Notes under the pieces: model-generated | The model's database searches: none | What the model saw: the letters and a program-made list of their open reading frames with translations, nothing else | What the model was told of the DNA's origin: nothing | Program-made: the position numbers and the translations under genes | Assembly (NCBI RefSeq): GCF_028714215.1 | Contig: NZ_JAQTMS010000007.1 | Location: 62,001-126,000 of the forward strand | Direction: 5' to 3' | Length of the DNA stretch: 64,000 nucleotides | DNA from: Rhodoferax sp. | GTDB lineage: Bacteria > Pseudomonadota > Gammaproteobacteria > Burkholderiales > Burkholderiaceae_C | Shown: positions 7,958 through 17,116 of the stretch, in pieces | How positions within the stretch are numbered: position 1 is the stretch's first letter | How the letters are laid out: each line of letters starts with the position of its first letter

Positions 7958-10831
7958 ATGAATCGAATGTTGCGCGCCGGTCTGTATTTCCTGCTCTTTG
8001 CCTTGCCGCTGTGGGCGGCCGCGCAGTCGCTGCCGATGCGCTTGCCCGATGGTGTTGCGCCCTTGTCGTACCGGCTGGCCTTGACGCTCGATCCGGCGCG
8101 ATCCACGCACAGCGGCAAGGTGTCGATTGCGCTGGACATCAAAGCCGCGACCCGCACCATCCGCTTGAACGCCAGCGACATTGTGGTGACTTCCGCTGTG
8201 CTGAAGAGGGCTGGCAAGACCTACGCCGCCAGGGCCCGGGTGGCCGACAGCAACTTGCTCGATCTGGTGTTTGCCGCGCCGGTGCCGGCCGGGCCGGGCG
8301 AATTGACGCTGGCGTTCCGGGGCCGCCTCGATGACAAAGGCAGCCAGGGTTTGTTCCGGCAAAAAGAGGGCGCCGACTGGTACGTCTTCACCCAGTTTGA
8401 AGCGACCGATGCACGCCGCGCTTTTCCGGTGTTCGACGAGCCGCGCTGGAAAGTGCCGTGGACCTTGTCCTTGACCATTCCGGCCAAGCTGACGGCTGTG
8501 GCCAATACCGCGGTGGCCAGGGAAGTGGCGTTGGCCCATGGCCTGAAACGGGTTGAATTCCTGACCACGCCGCCCTTGCCCAGCTACCTGGTGGCGTTCG
8601 GTGTCGGGCCGTTCGACATCCTGGACGCTGGCCGGGTCGGTGCCACGCCGCTGCGCTTCATCACGCCGCGCGGACGCGCTGCCGAGGCGCGCTACGCCGC
8701 CCGCATGACGCCGCCCATCCTGGCCCAACTGGAGGCCTACTTCGGCATTGCCTATCCCTATGGCAAGCTGGACGTCATGGCGCTGCCGATCACCCTCAAT
8801 TTCGGCGCCATGGAAAACCCGGGCCTGGTGACTTTTGCCGCGCGCTTACTGCTCGCCAGGGAAGCCGAGGAAACTGCCAATTTCAAACGCAGCTTTGTCG
8901 AAATACAGGCGCATGAATTGGCCCATCAATGGTTTGGCGACTACGTCACCATGGCCTGGTGGGATGACCTCTGGCTCAACGAATCCTTTGCCTCCTGGAT
9001 GGGCGACAAGATCACGGCCCAGGTGATGCCCGAATGGCGTTTCGAGACCGGCACGCAAGAGGCCAGGGCCGAGGCCATGGCGGCCGATCGACTGCTGTCG
9101 GCGCGGCGTATCCAGCAACCGGTGAACGACCCAGAGTCGCTGGAGAGTGCTTTTGACAGCATCACTTACAGCAAGGGGCAAGCCACTCTGGCCATGTTTG
9201 AAAACTGGCTGGGGGACTCTCCATTCCAGGCCGGCGTGCAGCGTTACATGGCCCGGCACGCCTGGGGCAGCGCCACCGGCGACGACTTTGATGCAGCGCT
9301 GGCCGCCGGGCAGCCGGAACTCGCGGCGGCCTTCCGGAGTTTTACCGGGCAGCCCGGCATCCCGCGCCTGAGCGTCACGCTGGTCTGCCAGGACAAGCCG
9401 CTGCTGAGACTATCGCAATCGCGCTTTTTGCCTAGCAGCCTGTCGGGCTTGGAGCGCGGGATGCGTTGGAGCCAAACGGGGAGGGATGCTAGGCGCAGCG
9501 CGCAGCCAATGGCGGGCCCATTGGCAAGCGTTGCAACGCCGCAGACGCCCCGTTTGGCTCCAACCCAACGGGCCGGGGGTGAATTCGGCGCTTCGCGTCG
9601 TTGCGCCGACTCGCTTGGGACCCGCCCAAGCTTCGTCGACGCGCCTAGCGCTGCATCCGAATGCACCCCCGTCGCACCCACGTTCCAAGCCCGACAGGCT
9701 GCTCGCGGCTCGGCGGCAGCGCCGGCAGCGCTGTGGCAGATCCCCGTGACGGTGCGCACGCCGGCGGGGCGGACACGCATCCTGCTCAAGGAGGCCACCG
9801 GCAGCCTGCCCTTGCCCGACACCGCCTGCCCGGCCTGGGTCGAGGCCAACGCCGATGGCGTGGGCTATTACCGTCCGGTCTATGGCCCGGGGCAGTTACT
9901 CAAACTCATGATGGATGCCGATCTGAGCGTCAGCGAAATTCTGGCCGATCTGGACGATGCGCAAGCCCTGACCGAGTCCGGCGATCTGCCGGTGGCCGAC
10001 GCCCTGGCGTTGGCGCTGCGCTATACCGGCCATGCGCGCCGCGAGGTGCTGGAGGCGGCCCTGGGCATCATCGCCAAGATGGAGCCCCTGATTGCGCCTG
10101 ACCAGCGTGCCGCCTATGCCGCGCTATGGCAGCGTGCTTTTGGCGAACGGGCGCACGCATTGGGCTTGACCGGAAAGAGCAGCGACTCGGACGATGACCG
10201 CCTGATCCGGGCGCGCTGGCTGGGGCGCCTGGTCGAGGCCGGGCAGGATGGCGGCTTGCGCGCGCAAGCGCGCGAACTGACGCAGGCCTGGCTGAAGGAC
10301 CGCGGCGCGCTGGAGGTGGCCAGCCGCGGCCTGGTGTTGCGCAGCGCGGCCATCGATGGCGACCGCGCCCTTTTTGATGCCTTGGTGCAGGCCGCCCGAG
10401 CCAGCAAAGATCGATCCGAGCGGCGCGACATCTATGGCGCGCTGGCCCGCTTTGTGGCACCCGAGCTGGCGTTGGCGGCGCATCAGTTGTGGTTGTCGCC
10501 GCTGCACGACATTCGGGAGCTGTTGCCGGCTGGTCGGGAGCACCAGGGCGGCGCTGCGCTGCGCGAGGGCTTGTTAGCCTTCGTCAGCGCCAATTTCGAC
10601 GCCATTGCAGCGCGCTTGCCCAAGGAGTCGGTGGGCCGCTTTCCGAACTATTTTGCCAACTTCTGCGCGGCAGACAAGGCGCTGGCCGTGGAGCAGTTCT
10701 TCGCGCCCCGGCTGGGCTCCTACCCCGGCGGCAGCAACAGCCTGGCGCAGTCACTGGAGCGCATCCGCTTGTGCGCGGTCTACCGCGATGCACAGCGCGA
10801 CAGCCTGACCGGTTTTTTGACGCAGCGCTGA
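7958..10831 (+). CDS. M1 family metallo-aminopeptidase with in-frame repeat insertion
   Basis: Zinc aminopeptidase of the M1 (PepN/ERAP-like) family, with an N-terminal signal peptide (about residues 1-22) indicating export. The substrate motif GAMEN, the zinc site HELAHQWFGDY and the downstream LNESFASW Glu are intact, so the catalytic domain (about residues 220-470) should be active. The start is ATG 7958 after a GGGGGAGA ribosome binding site. At 957 residues it is long because a 270-bp palindromic element (9434-9703) inserts exactly 90 codons between the beta-sandwich domain strand ending LSQSRFLP and the strand LWQIPVTVRT. Reading frame and downstream family features (GYYRPVY, the helical C-terminal domain) are kept. 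The insertion probably sits in a surface loop and its tolerance is inferred, not shown. Confidence 0.93.
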   Translation: MNRMLRAGLYFLLFALPLWAAAQSLPMRLPDGVAPLSYRLALTLDPARSTHSGKVSIALDIKAATRTIRLNASDIVVTSAVLKRAGKTYAARARVADSNLLDLVFAAPVPAGPGELTLAFRGRLDDKGSQGLFRQKEGADWYVFTQFEATDARRAFPVFDEPRWKVPWTLSLTIPAKLTAVANTAVAREVALAHGLKRVEFLTTPPLPSYLVAFGVGPFDILDAGRVGATPLRFITPRGRAAEARYAARMTPPILAQLEAYFGIAYPYGKLDVMALPITLNFGAMENPGLVTFAARLLLAREAEETANFKRSFVEIQAHELAHQWFGDYVTMAWWDDLWLNESFASWMGDKITAQVMPEWRFETGTQEARAEAMAADRLLSARRIQQPVNDPESLESAFDSITYSKGQATLAMFENWLGDSPFQAGVQRYMARHAWGSATGDDFDAALAAGQPELAAAFRSFTGQPGIPRLSVTLVCQDKPLLRLSQSRFLPSSLSGLERGMRWSQTGRDARRSAQPMAGPLASVATPQTPRLAPTQRAGGEFGASRRCADSLGTRPSFVDAPSAASECTPVAPTFQARQAARGSAAAPAALWQIPVTVRTPAGRTRILLKEATGSLPLPDTACPAWVEANADGVGYYRPVYGPGQLLKLMMDADLSVSEILADLDDAQALTESGDLPVADALALALRYTGHARREVLEAALGIIAKMEPLIAPDQRAAYAALWQRAFGERAHALGLTGKSSDSDDDRLIRARWLGRLVEAGQDGGLRAQARELTQAWLKDRGALEVASRGLVLRSAAIDGDRALFDALVQAARASKDRSERRDIYGALARFVAPELALAAHQLWLSPLHDIRELLPAGREHQGGAALREGLLAFVSANFDAIAARLPKESVGRFPNYFANFCAADKALAVEQFFAPRLGSYPGGSNSLAQSLERIRLCAVYRDAQRDSLTGFLTQR
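9434..9703. repeat. Composite palindromic (MITE/REP-like) element inside the aminopeptidase gene
   Basis: The ends are a perfect 19-bp inverted repeat (9434-9452 AGCAGCCTGTCGGGCTTGG and 9685-9703). Inside are a perfect 17-bp inverted repeat (9465-9481 with 9548-9564) and shorter hairpins such as GCCAATGG/CCATTGGC and GCTTGGG/CCCAAGC. The whole is 270 bp, a multiple of three, and has no stop in the host frame. It encodes no transposase, so it would have to be mobilised in trans. I recall similar sequences in Comamonadaceae genomes, but this was not checked. Confidence 0.85.
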
Positions 10832-10849
10832 CGCGCCGAGGTCCGTTTG

Positions 10850-12148
10850 CTACTCGCTGGCGACCAGTTGCCGCAAGGCGGTGGCGATGTCTTCTGCGCT
10901 GACGCCGGCCACCTCTTGCAACGCGGGCTTGAGCCCGCCTAGCGCCGGGGCACCTTGTTCGCGCAGCAGCGCCATGGCACCGGCAGCGTCCTGGGGCGAA
11001 TCGAAACCGGCACTTTGCAGCAGCAGGCGGCCGCCCGGCTCCAGCAGCTTGAAATAAAACTTGCCGTCGCGCTCACGGTATTGCTTGAAGGCCGGCAGTG
11101 CCGCCTTGCTGGTCTTGGTCGCCTTGGTTGCCGTGGTCGACGTGCGCAGGTCGCGCAGGCCGACGGCGCGGCGCAACTCGGCCGTGAAGGGCCTGGCCAG
11201 TTGGCGCGCCTTGTCGGCACCGGCCAGCAGGATCTGTTCCATCTGGGCGGGTGCCGCCATCAGCGCCGTGTAGTGCTCGCGCATGGGCGCTATTTCGCGG
11301 TCTATGCGTTCAAACAGCAACTGCTTGGCATCGGCCCAGCCGATGCCATCGGCGTAGGCTTGCCGCAAGGCGGCGGTTTCCTCGGCGCTGGCAAAAGCCT
11401 GGTAGATCTGGAACAGGGCCGAGCCTTCGGTTTCCTTCGGCTCGCCGGGCGCCCGCGAGTCGGTCAGGACGCCGGCGATCAGCTTGCGCAATTGCGCGCG
11501 CGGCGCAAACAGCGGAATGTGGTTGTCGTAGCTTTTGCTCATCTTGCGGCCGTCGAGCCCCGGCAGGGTGGCTACGTTTTCTTCGATGGCGGCTTCCGGC
11601 AGGGTGAAGTGTTCGCCATAAAGATGGTTGAAGCGCTGGGCGATGTCGCGCGCCATCTCGATGTGCTGCACCTGGTCGCGTCCCACCGGCACATGGTGCG
11701 CGTTGAACATCAAAATGTCGGCCGCCATCAGCACCGGGTACATGAACAGGCCGGCGCTGACGTTGGCATCCGGTTCCTGCTGCGCCGCCGTGTTCTGGTC
11801 CACCGCCGCCTTGTAGGCGTGAGCCCGGTTGAGCAAGCCCTTGGAAGTCACACAGGTCAACAACCAGGTCAGCTCGGTGATTTCCGGAATATCGGATTGA
11901 CGGTAAAAGGTGACGCGCTCCGGGTCGAGCCCGGCGGCCAGCCAGCTGGCCGCGATTTCCAGCGTCGAGCGCTGGATGCGCGCCGGCTCGTCGACCTTGA
12001 TCAGCGCGTGGTAGTCCGCCAGAAAATAAAAACTTTCCACCTCCGGGCGCCGGCTGGCCTGCACCGAGGGGCGGATGGAGCCGACGTAATTACCCAGATG
12101 GGGTGTGCCGGACGGAGTGATGCCGGTCAGAAAACGCTTGCAATTCAT
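10850..12148 (-). CDS. trpS: Tryptophan--tRNA ligase with C-terminal YegP-like tail
   Basis: Class I aminoacyl-tRNA synthetase that charges tRNA-Trp. It shows the HIGH-type motif in GTPHLGNYVGSI and the KMSKS motif in GRKMSKSYDN. The core ends at about residue 335. The remaining roughly 95 residues form an extension whose central part (RDGKFYFKLLEPGGRLLLQS) resembles a YegP/DUF1508 domain. At 432 residues it is about 100 longer than E. coli TrpS; longer forms occur in Burkholderiales as far as I know. Its stop lies 18 bp from the convergent aminopeptidase stop. Confidence 0.95.
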   Translation of the reverse strand: MNCKRFLTGITPSGTPHLGNYVGSIRPSVQASRRPEVESFYFLADYHALIKVDEPARIQRSTLEIAASWLAAGLDPERVTFYRQSDIPEITELTWLLTCVTSKGLLNRAHAYKAAVDQNTAAQQEPDANVSAGLFMYPVLMAADILMFNAHHVPVGRDQVQHIEMARDIAQRFNHLYGEHFTLPEAAIEENVATLPGLDGRKMSKSYDNHIPLFAPRAQLRKLIAGVLTDSRAPGEPKETEGSALFQIYQAFASAEETAALRQAYADGIGWADAKQLLFERIDREIAPMREHYTALMAAPAQMEQILLAGADKARQLARPFTAELRRAVGLRDLRTSTTATKATKTSKAALPAFKQYRERDGKFYFKLLEPGGRLLLQSAGFDSPQDAAGAMALLREQGAPALGGLKPALQEVAGVSAEDIATALRQLVASE

Positions 12149-12181
12149 GGAGAAAAAAACTTTGCGGGTGATGCGTGAGTA

Positions 12182-12850
12182 CTAGCCAAAGAGCATGGCA
12201 ACGGGGGTCAACAAAAGGTCCAGCAGACCATAGGTCAGCGCCATCAGGGGGCGCATCCACAAGCTGCTGACGACGCCCGCGATGACCAGACCCATGACGA
12301 TGAAGAAGCCCCAGGGCTCGACGCGGGAAACAAATTCGGCTTGCCGGTAAGGCAGCAAACCGACCAGGATGCGGCCGCCGTCCAGCGGCGGCAAGGGAAA
12401 CAGGTTGAAGGCGAACATCACCACGTTGACCAGCACGCCGCCCTGGGCCATCTGGAGAAAGAAGGGCTCCGACACGCCGCTCCCCTTGAGCACAAACAGC
12501 AGCACGCCCCACAGCAGGGCCTGGATGAAATTGGCGGCCGGTCCGGCCAGCGCCACCCAGATCATGTCGCGTTTCGGGTTGCGCAGGTTGCCGAAGCGTA
12601 CCGGCACCGGCTTGGCGTAGCCGAACAGGAAGGCGCCGGAGGTGGCAAAGTACAGCAGCAGCGGCATCAGAATGGTGCCCATCGGGTCGATGTGCTTGAG
12701 CGGGTTGAGCGTGACGCGCCCCAGCACGTAGGCGGTGTTGTCGCCGAAATGCCGGGCCACGTAACCGTGCGCGGCCTCGTGCACGGTAATGGCAAACAGT
12801 ACCGGCAAGGCATAAAGGGCGATGGTTTGAATCAGGTGTGCAATGTCCAT
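12182..12850 (-). CDS. Site-2 protease family (M50) membrane metalloprotease
   Basis: A 222-residue polytopic protein with the intramembrane zinc motif HEAAHGYVA near residues 24-32 and the second M50 signature PLDGGRILVG near residues 155-164. Five or six hydrophobic segments fit a minimal rhomboid-sized S2P of the YwhC type without PDZ domains. It lies directly upstream of trpS on the same strand with a 33-bp gap. The natural substrate is unknown. Confidence 0.93.
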   Translation of the reverse strand: MDIAHLIQTIALYALPVLFAITVHEAAHGYVARHFGDNTAYVLGRVTLNPLKHIDPMGTILMPLLLYFATSGAFLFGYAKPVPVRFGNLRNPKRDMIWVALAGPAANFIQALLWGVLLFVLKGSGVSEPFFLQMAQGGVLVNVVMFAFNLFPLPPLDGGRILVGLLPYRQAEFVSRVEPWGFFIVMGLVIAGVVSSLWMRPLMALTYGLLDLLLTPVAMLFG

Positions 12851-12862
12851 CAGGCTATTGTC

Positions 12863-13495
12863 TCAGAGGGTTGAAAGCCCGAGGGCCGCCAAGGCACCGC
12901 GCCCCTGCCGAAGCACCACCGGCTCTTCGCCGCTCAGGTCCACCACGGTGGTCGGTTCCCGGGCACAGGCACCGGCGTCGATGACGGCGGCAATCTGGTT
13001 CTTGTAGCGCTCCAGAATGATTTGCGCGTCGTTCAGCGGCTCGGTTTCGCCCGGCGCGATCAAAGTGGTCGCCAGCAAAGGCCCGTGGTGCAGCGCCAGC
13101 AGCGCCTGCAACACCTTGTGCTCCGGGACCCGCATGCCGATGGTGCGCCGGGCCGGGTGGCTGACGCGCCGCGGCACTTCCTTGCTGGCCTCCAGAATGA
13201 AGGTGTAGGGGCCTGGCGTGGCAGACTTGATGAGCCGGTACTGCCGGTTGTCGACCCGCGCGTAGTTGGCCAGTTCGCTCAGGTCGCGGCACAACAAGGA
13301 CAACTGGTGTTTGTCGTCGATGCCGCGGATGCGGCGCAACTTGTCGACCGCCGCCTTGTCGTCCAGATGGCACACCAGGGCGTAACTGGAGTCGGTCGGT
13401 ACCGCCAGGATATCGCCTTTTTCCAGCAAGGCGACGGCTTGCTTGAGCAGGCGCGTTTGCGGGTTGTCGGGGTGAACTTCAAAGAACTGGGCCAT
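12863..13495 (-). CDS. L-threonylcarbamoyladenylate synthase-type protein (YciO/Sua5/YrdC)
   Basis: A 210-residue YrdC-fold protein. The motifs ILAVPTDSSYALVC, KRxxH-like segment RGIDDKHQLSLLC, ATPGPYTFILEAS and TIGMRVPEH fit the family that makes threonylcarbamoyl-AMP for tRNA t6A37. Length and sequence are closer to YciO than to TsaC, so catalytic equivalence is not certain. The frame runs upstream to 13804 without family features; the ATG at 13495 is the sensible start. Confidence 0.88.
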   Translation of the reverse strand: MAQFFEVHPDNPQTRLLKQAVALLEKGDILAVPTDSSYALVCHLDDKAAVDKLRRIRGIDDKHQLSLLCRDLSELANYARVDNRQYRLIKSATPGPYTFILEASKEVPRRVSHPARRTIGMRVPEHKVLQALLALHHGPLLATTLIAPGETEPLNDAQIILERYKNQIAAVIDAGACAREPTTVVDLSGEEPVVLRQGRGALAALGLSTL

Positions 13496-13524
13496 GGCCG
13501 TATTGTCGGCGAATCCCGGGGCGC

Positions 13525-14433
13525 TCAGCGGTCGGCCGGGTCGGTCCCGGCGCGCAGCGGCTTGGCCACTTGATGCGCCGGCAGCAGGGCGTTGCCAACG
13601 CCGCTGGCCGCAATCACGGCAATGCCCAGCCAGGCCAGTGCGTCCGGCACATGGCTGAAGAACAGCCAGCCCGACAGCGTGGCAAAAGCGATCTGGGTGT
13701 AGAGGTAAGGCGTCAGCACCGGCGCCGAGGCCCGCATGAAGGCGCGGATCAGCATCAGGTGGCCAAAAGTCCCCAGGAAGCCGATCAGCACAAACCAGGG
13801 CCAATGCGCCAGCAAGGCGGTCCAGCTCCAGCTGAACAGCACGATCGGGCTCATCGCCAGCATGCCCACCAGACCGGTGTAGAAGTGGGTGGTATAGGGG
13901 TTTTCTTCAGCGCTCAAGCGGCTGGTGAGAACCTGAAACCAGGCATAAGTGGTGACCAGCAAGACCGGAAACAGCAGGGCCCAACTGAACACCTGGCCGC
14001 CCGGACGCACCACCAGCAGGACGCCGCCCAGCCCGGTCGCCATCAGCAGCCAGCGTTGTTGCGAGACGTGATTTTTCAGGACCCAGGCGGCCAGCCCCGT
14101 GGCCACCAGCGGCGACAGCATCACCATGGCGGTGAACTCGCCCACCGGCAGGTATTGCAGACCGAAAAACGAGCAGGCGCTGGTGATCAGCAGCAACACC
14201 CCGCGCAAGGTCTGAAAGCGTGGATTGGCGGTTTTAAGCAGACCGAGTTTTTGCACCGGAAAGCGCAGGACAAAAGTCAGCACCGCCTGAAACGCATAGC
14301 GAAACCACAACAGCATCAGTACCGGTGCCAGCGCCACGGCGTATTTGGTGGCGGTGTCGAGCGCGGCAAAAGCCAGCGTGGCCAGCACAATGAGCAAAAT
14401 GCCGCCGCCTTGGCGGCTACGCCAGAAGGACAT
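13525..14433 (-). CDS. DMT superfamily (EamA) transporter
   Basis: A 302-residue integral membrane protein with ten predicted helices arranged as two EamA halves, typical of drug/metabolite exporters. It starts at ATG 14433 and follows the PHP gene by 6 bp, so the two are probably cotranscribed. The transported compound cannot be inferred. Confidence 0.9.
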   Translation of the reverse strand: MSFWRSRQGGGILLIVLATLAFAALDTATKYAVALAPVLMLLWFRYAFQAVLTFVLRFPVQKLGLLKTANPRFQTLRGVLLLITSACSFFGLQYLPVGEFTAMVMLSPLVATGLAAWVLKNHVSQQRWLLMATGLGGVLLVVRPGGQVFSWALLFPVLLVTTYAWFQVLTSRLSAEENPYTTHFYTGLVGMLAMSPIVLFSWSWTALLAHWPWFVLIGFLGTFGHLMLIRAFMRASAPVLTPYLYTQIAFATLSGWLFFSHVPDALAWLGIAVIAASGVGNALLPAHQVAKPLRAGTDPADR

Positions 14434-14439
14434 CGGAAC

Positions 14440-15336
14440 TCAGTGCCCGATGGCGGCCAGTGCCGCCGGGATCGGGTGGGGCCGGTTCTGGATCCGGTCC
14501 GCCAGCAGTTCCCACACCGGCGTCAATTGCGCCGGCAGGGGGGGCAGCGTGCCAAGCTCGGTGTGGCTCTCGTCGGGGCTGTGAAAGTCGCTGCCGCGGG
14601 AGGCCGCCAGGCCGAATTCGCGGGCCGTGTCGGCGTAGCTGAGGTACTCGGCGGCGCTGTGACTGCCAGTCACCACTTCGACGCCTTCTCCGCCGTGGCT
14701 TTTGAATTCGGTGAACAGGGCAAATTCCTCGTTGGCGCTGAACTTGTAGCGCGCCGGGTGCGCCAGCACCGCCACGCCGCCGGCACCTTTGATCCAGCTC
14801 AGCGCATCCTTCAGGCTGGCCCAGCGGTGTTCCACAAAGCCGGGTTTGCCTTCGGTCAGGTACTTGCGGAACACCTCATTGGTGTCGCGACAGACGCCGC
14901 GTTCCACCAGAAAACGGGCAAAGTGGGTGCGCGAGATCAAATCGTGGTTGCCGGCATACTTCAAAGCGCCTTCATAGGCGCCCTGGATGCCGACCTTGGC
15001 CAGTTGCGCCGACATGGCCATGGCGCGCTGCCCGCGGCCGCCCCGGGTCTGCACCAGTCCGCGCCGCAACACCGGGTCTTGCGGATCGAAACCCAGGCCC
15101 ACGATGTGCACCGTCTGGTGAATGAAGGTGACCGAAATCTCGACGCCGCTGAGGTATTGCAGCCCGACCTCCTGGGCTGCCGCCAGGGCGCGCTGCTGGC
15201 CGCCTATTTCATCATGGTCGGTCAGAGCCCACAGCTCGACGCCATGGGCCTTGGCGCGTGCCGCCAGCGCTTCGGGAGTCAGGGTGCCATCGGAGATGGT
15301 GGAGTGGCAATGGAGATCGGCATTGAGGGGGGTCAC
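14440..15336 (-). CDS. PHP domain phosphoesterase (RNase AM/YciV-like)
   Basis: A 298-residue polymerase-and-histidinol-phosphatase domain protein. Metal ligands appear in DLHCHSTISDG at the N-terminus, LTDHDEIGG, the GVEISVTF segment, LAHPARY and the terminal GSDFHSP. The family includes E. coli YciV (RNase AM), which removes 5' nucleotides from short RNAs and 3',5'-bisphosphonucleotides. The start is a GTG at 15336, nine residues before the first metal ligand. It is followed closely by the DMT transporter. Confidence 0.92.
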   Translation of the reverse strand: MTPLNADLHCHSTISDGTLTPEALAARAKAHGVELWALTDHDEIGGQQRALAAAQEVGLQYLSGVEISVTFIHQTVHIVGLGFDPQDPVLRRGLVQTRGGRGQRAMAMSAQLAKVGIQGAYEGALKYAGNHDLISRTHFARFLVERGVCRDTNEVFRKYLTEGKPGFVEHRWASLKDALSWIKGAGGVAVLAHPARYKFSANEEFALFTEFKSHGGEGVEVVTGSHSAAEYLSYADTAREFGLAASRGSDFHSPDESHTELGTLPPLPAQLTPVWELLADRIQNRPHPIPAALAAIGH

Positions 15337-15391
15337 AAGTCCATTTTAGGCTTTTGCGTTTTTCTGTTGACTGCGACGGGTCTTTATCGAA

Positions 15392-17116
15392 CTACAACTC
15401 GGCCGCCTCAATCAAGAATCGGACCCGGCGCATCCCGTTCCAGGCATCGGCATCGAGCCGGAACGCCAGTTTGACGCGCGCCGGCAGCGGCTCGGTATGG
15501 CCAAACCAGATGCCGTCCACCGGCTGGCCCTGGTGCTTGAGTTTGAGCGCCAGGTGCTTCTCGCCGACCAGGCGCTGCGACACCACTTCCAACTCCTCGC
15601 TGAAGGTCGGTGGCGCAAAGCCCTGGCCCCATACCTCCTTGTGCAGCACGTCCACCAGTTCGACCCGGCGGTACTCGGTTTTCAGGGGGCCATCGGTGGC
15701 CAGGCGGCGCATCAGCGTGGCGGCGTCCAGCCACTCCTGCGCCACCCCACTCAGGCCCTGCGCAAAAGTGGTGAAATCCTCACTCGCAATGGTGCAGCCG
15801 GCGGCCATCGCGTGGCCACCAAAACGCAGCAACACGCCGGGATGGCGCTTGGCCACCAGGTCCAGCGCGTCGCGCAGGTGAAAGCCGGCGATCGAGCGCC
15901 CCGAGCCCTTGAGTTCGTGTTCGTGACCCGGTGCGCCGCTGCGGGCAAAGACGAAGGCCGGGCGGTGCAGCTTGTCCTTGATGCGCGACGCCACGATGCC
16001 CACCACGCCTTCATGAAAATCGGGATCGAAGACGCAGATCGCCGACGGCGGCTCCGCTTCCTCCTGAAACAAGGACTCGGCAATGGCCAGGGCCTGCTCC
16101 CGCATGCCGCCTTCGATCTCGCGCCGGTCGCGGTTGATGCCGTCCAGTGTTTGCGCCAGTTCGGCGGCGCGCGCCGCATCGTCGGTGAGCAGGCATTCGA
16201 TGCCCAGCGTCATGTCCGACAGGCGCCCGGCGGCGTTGATGCGCGGCCCCAGCGCAAAGCCGAAGTCGAAGGTGGTGGCGGCCTTGGCTTGCCGCCCGGC
16301 CGCAACAAAGAGCGCCGCCAGTCCGACGGGCATGGCCAACTCGCGCACTCTCTTCAAACCTTGCGCGACCAGTCGGCGGTTGTTGGCATCGAGCTTCACC
16401 ACATCGGCCACGGTGCCCAGTGCGACCAGTGGCAGCAGCGCATCCAGTTTGGGTTGTGTGGCTGCATCGAATTGGCCGCGCCGCCGCAGCTCCGCGCGCA
16501 GTGCCAGCAGCACGTAAAACATGACGCCGACACCGGCGATGGACTTGCTCTCGAAATTGCACAGCGGCTGGTTCGGGTTGACGATGACGTCGGCATCCGG
16601 CAGTCGGACCACGCCGTCCACGCTGGCGGGCAGGTGGTGATCCGTCACCAGCACCTGCAAGCCCAGGGCGCGCGCCGTCGCCACGCCGTCAAAGCTGGCG
16701 ATGCCGTTGTCGACCGTGATCAGCAGATCGGCGCCGCTGTCCTTGACGCGCTGCGAGATCGGTGGTGTCAGGCCGTAGCCATCGACCACGCGGTCCGGCA
16801 CGATGTAGCTCAGGTGTTTAGCGCCCAGCAGACGCAGGCCGCGCAGGCCCACGGCGCAGGCGGTGGCGCCGTCGCAGTCGTAGTCGGCGACGATGCAGAT
16901 TTTTTTGTCCAGGCCAATGGCGTCGGCCAGCAGAGCGGCAGCGGCGCGGTTGCCCAGCAAGGTGTCGGGTGGGAGCAGCCGGGCCAGGCCGGCGTCAAGT
17001 TCCTCGGCGCTGTTGACGCCGCGTGCCGCATAGAGCTGGGCCAGCAGCGGGTGGACGCCGGCCTGTTCCAGCGCCCAGGCGCTGCGCGGCGGAATGTCGC
17101 GGGTGATCAGCTTCAT
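15392..17116 (-). CDS. recJ: Single-stranded-DNA-specific exonuclease RecJ
   Basis: A 5'-3' exonuclease of the DHH superfamily used in recombination, mismatch and base-excision repair. Motifs include VADYDCDGATA, TVDNGIASFDG, VTDHHLPA and the DHHA1 glycine-rich FGGHAMAAG; the OB domain follows. The frame is open to 17278, but the ATG at 17116 begins the family N-terminus (KLITRDIPPRSAW) and gives 574 residues. This start overlaps the stop of the upstream gene as ATGA, implying coupled translation. Confidence 0.96.
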   Translation of the reverse strand: MKLITRDIPPRSAWALEQAGVHPLLAQLYAARGVNSAEELDAGLARLLPPDTLLGNRAAAALLADAIGLDKKICIVADYDCDGATACAVGLRGLRLLGAKHLSYIVPDRVVDGYGLTPPISQRVKDSGADLLITVDNGIASFDGVATARALGLQVLVTDHHLPASVDGVVRLPDADVIVNPNQPLCNFESKSIAGVGVMFYVLLALRAELRRRGQFDAATQPKLDALLPLVALGTVADVVKLDANNRRLVAQGLKRVRELAMPVGLAALFVAAGRQAKAATTFDFGFALGPRINAAGRLSDMTLGIECLLTDDAARAAELAQTLDGINRDRREIEGGMREQALAIAESLFQEEAEPPSAICVFDPDFHEGVVGIVASRIKDKLHRPAFVFARSGAPGHEHELKGSGRSIAGFHLRDALDLVAKRHPGVLLRFGGHAMAAGCTIASEDFTTFAQGLSGVAQEWLDAATLMRRLATDGPLKTEYRRVELVDVLHKEVWGQGFAPPTFSEELEVVSQRLVGEKHLALKLKHQGQPVDGIWFGHTEPLPARVKLAFRLDADAWNGMRRVRFLIEAAEL

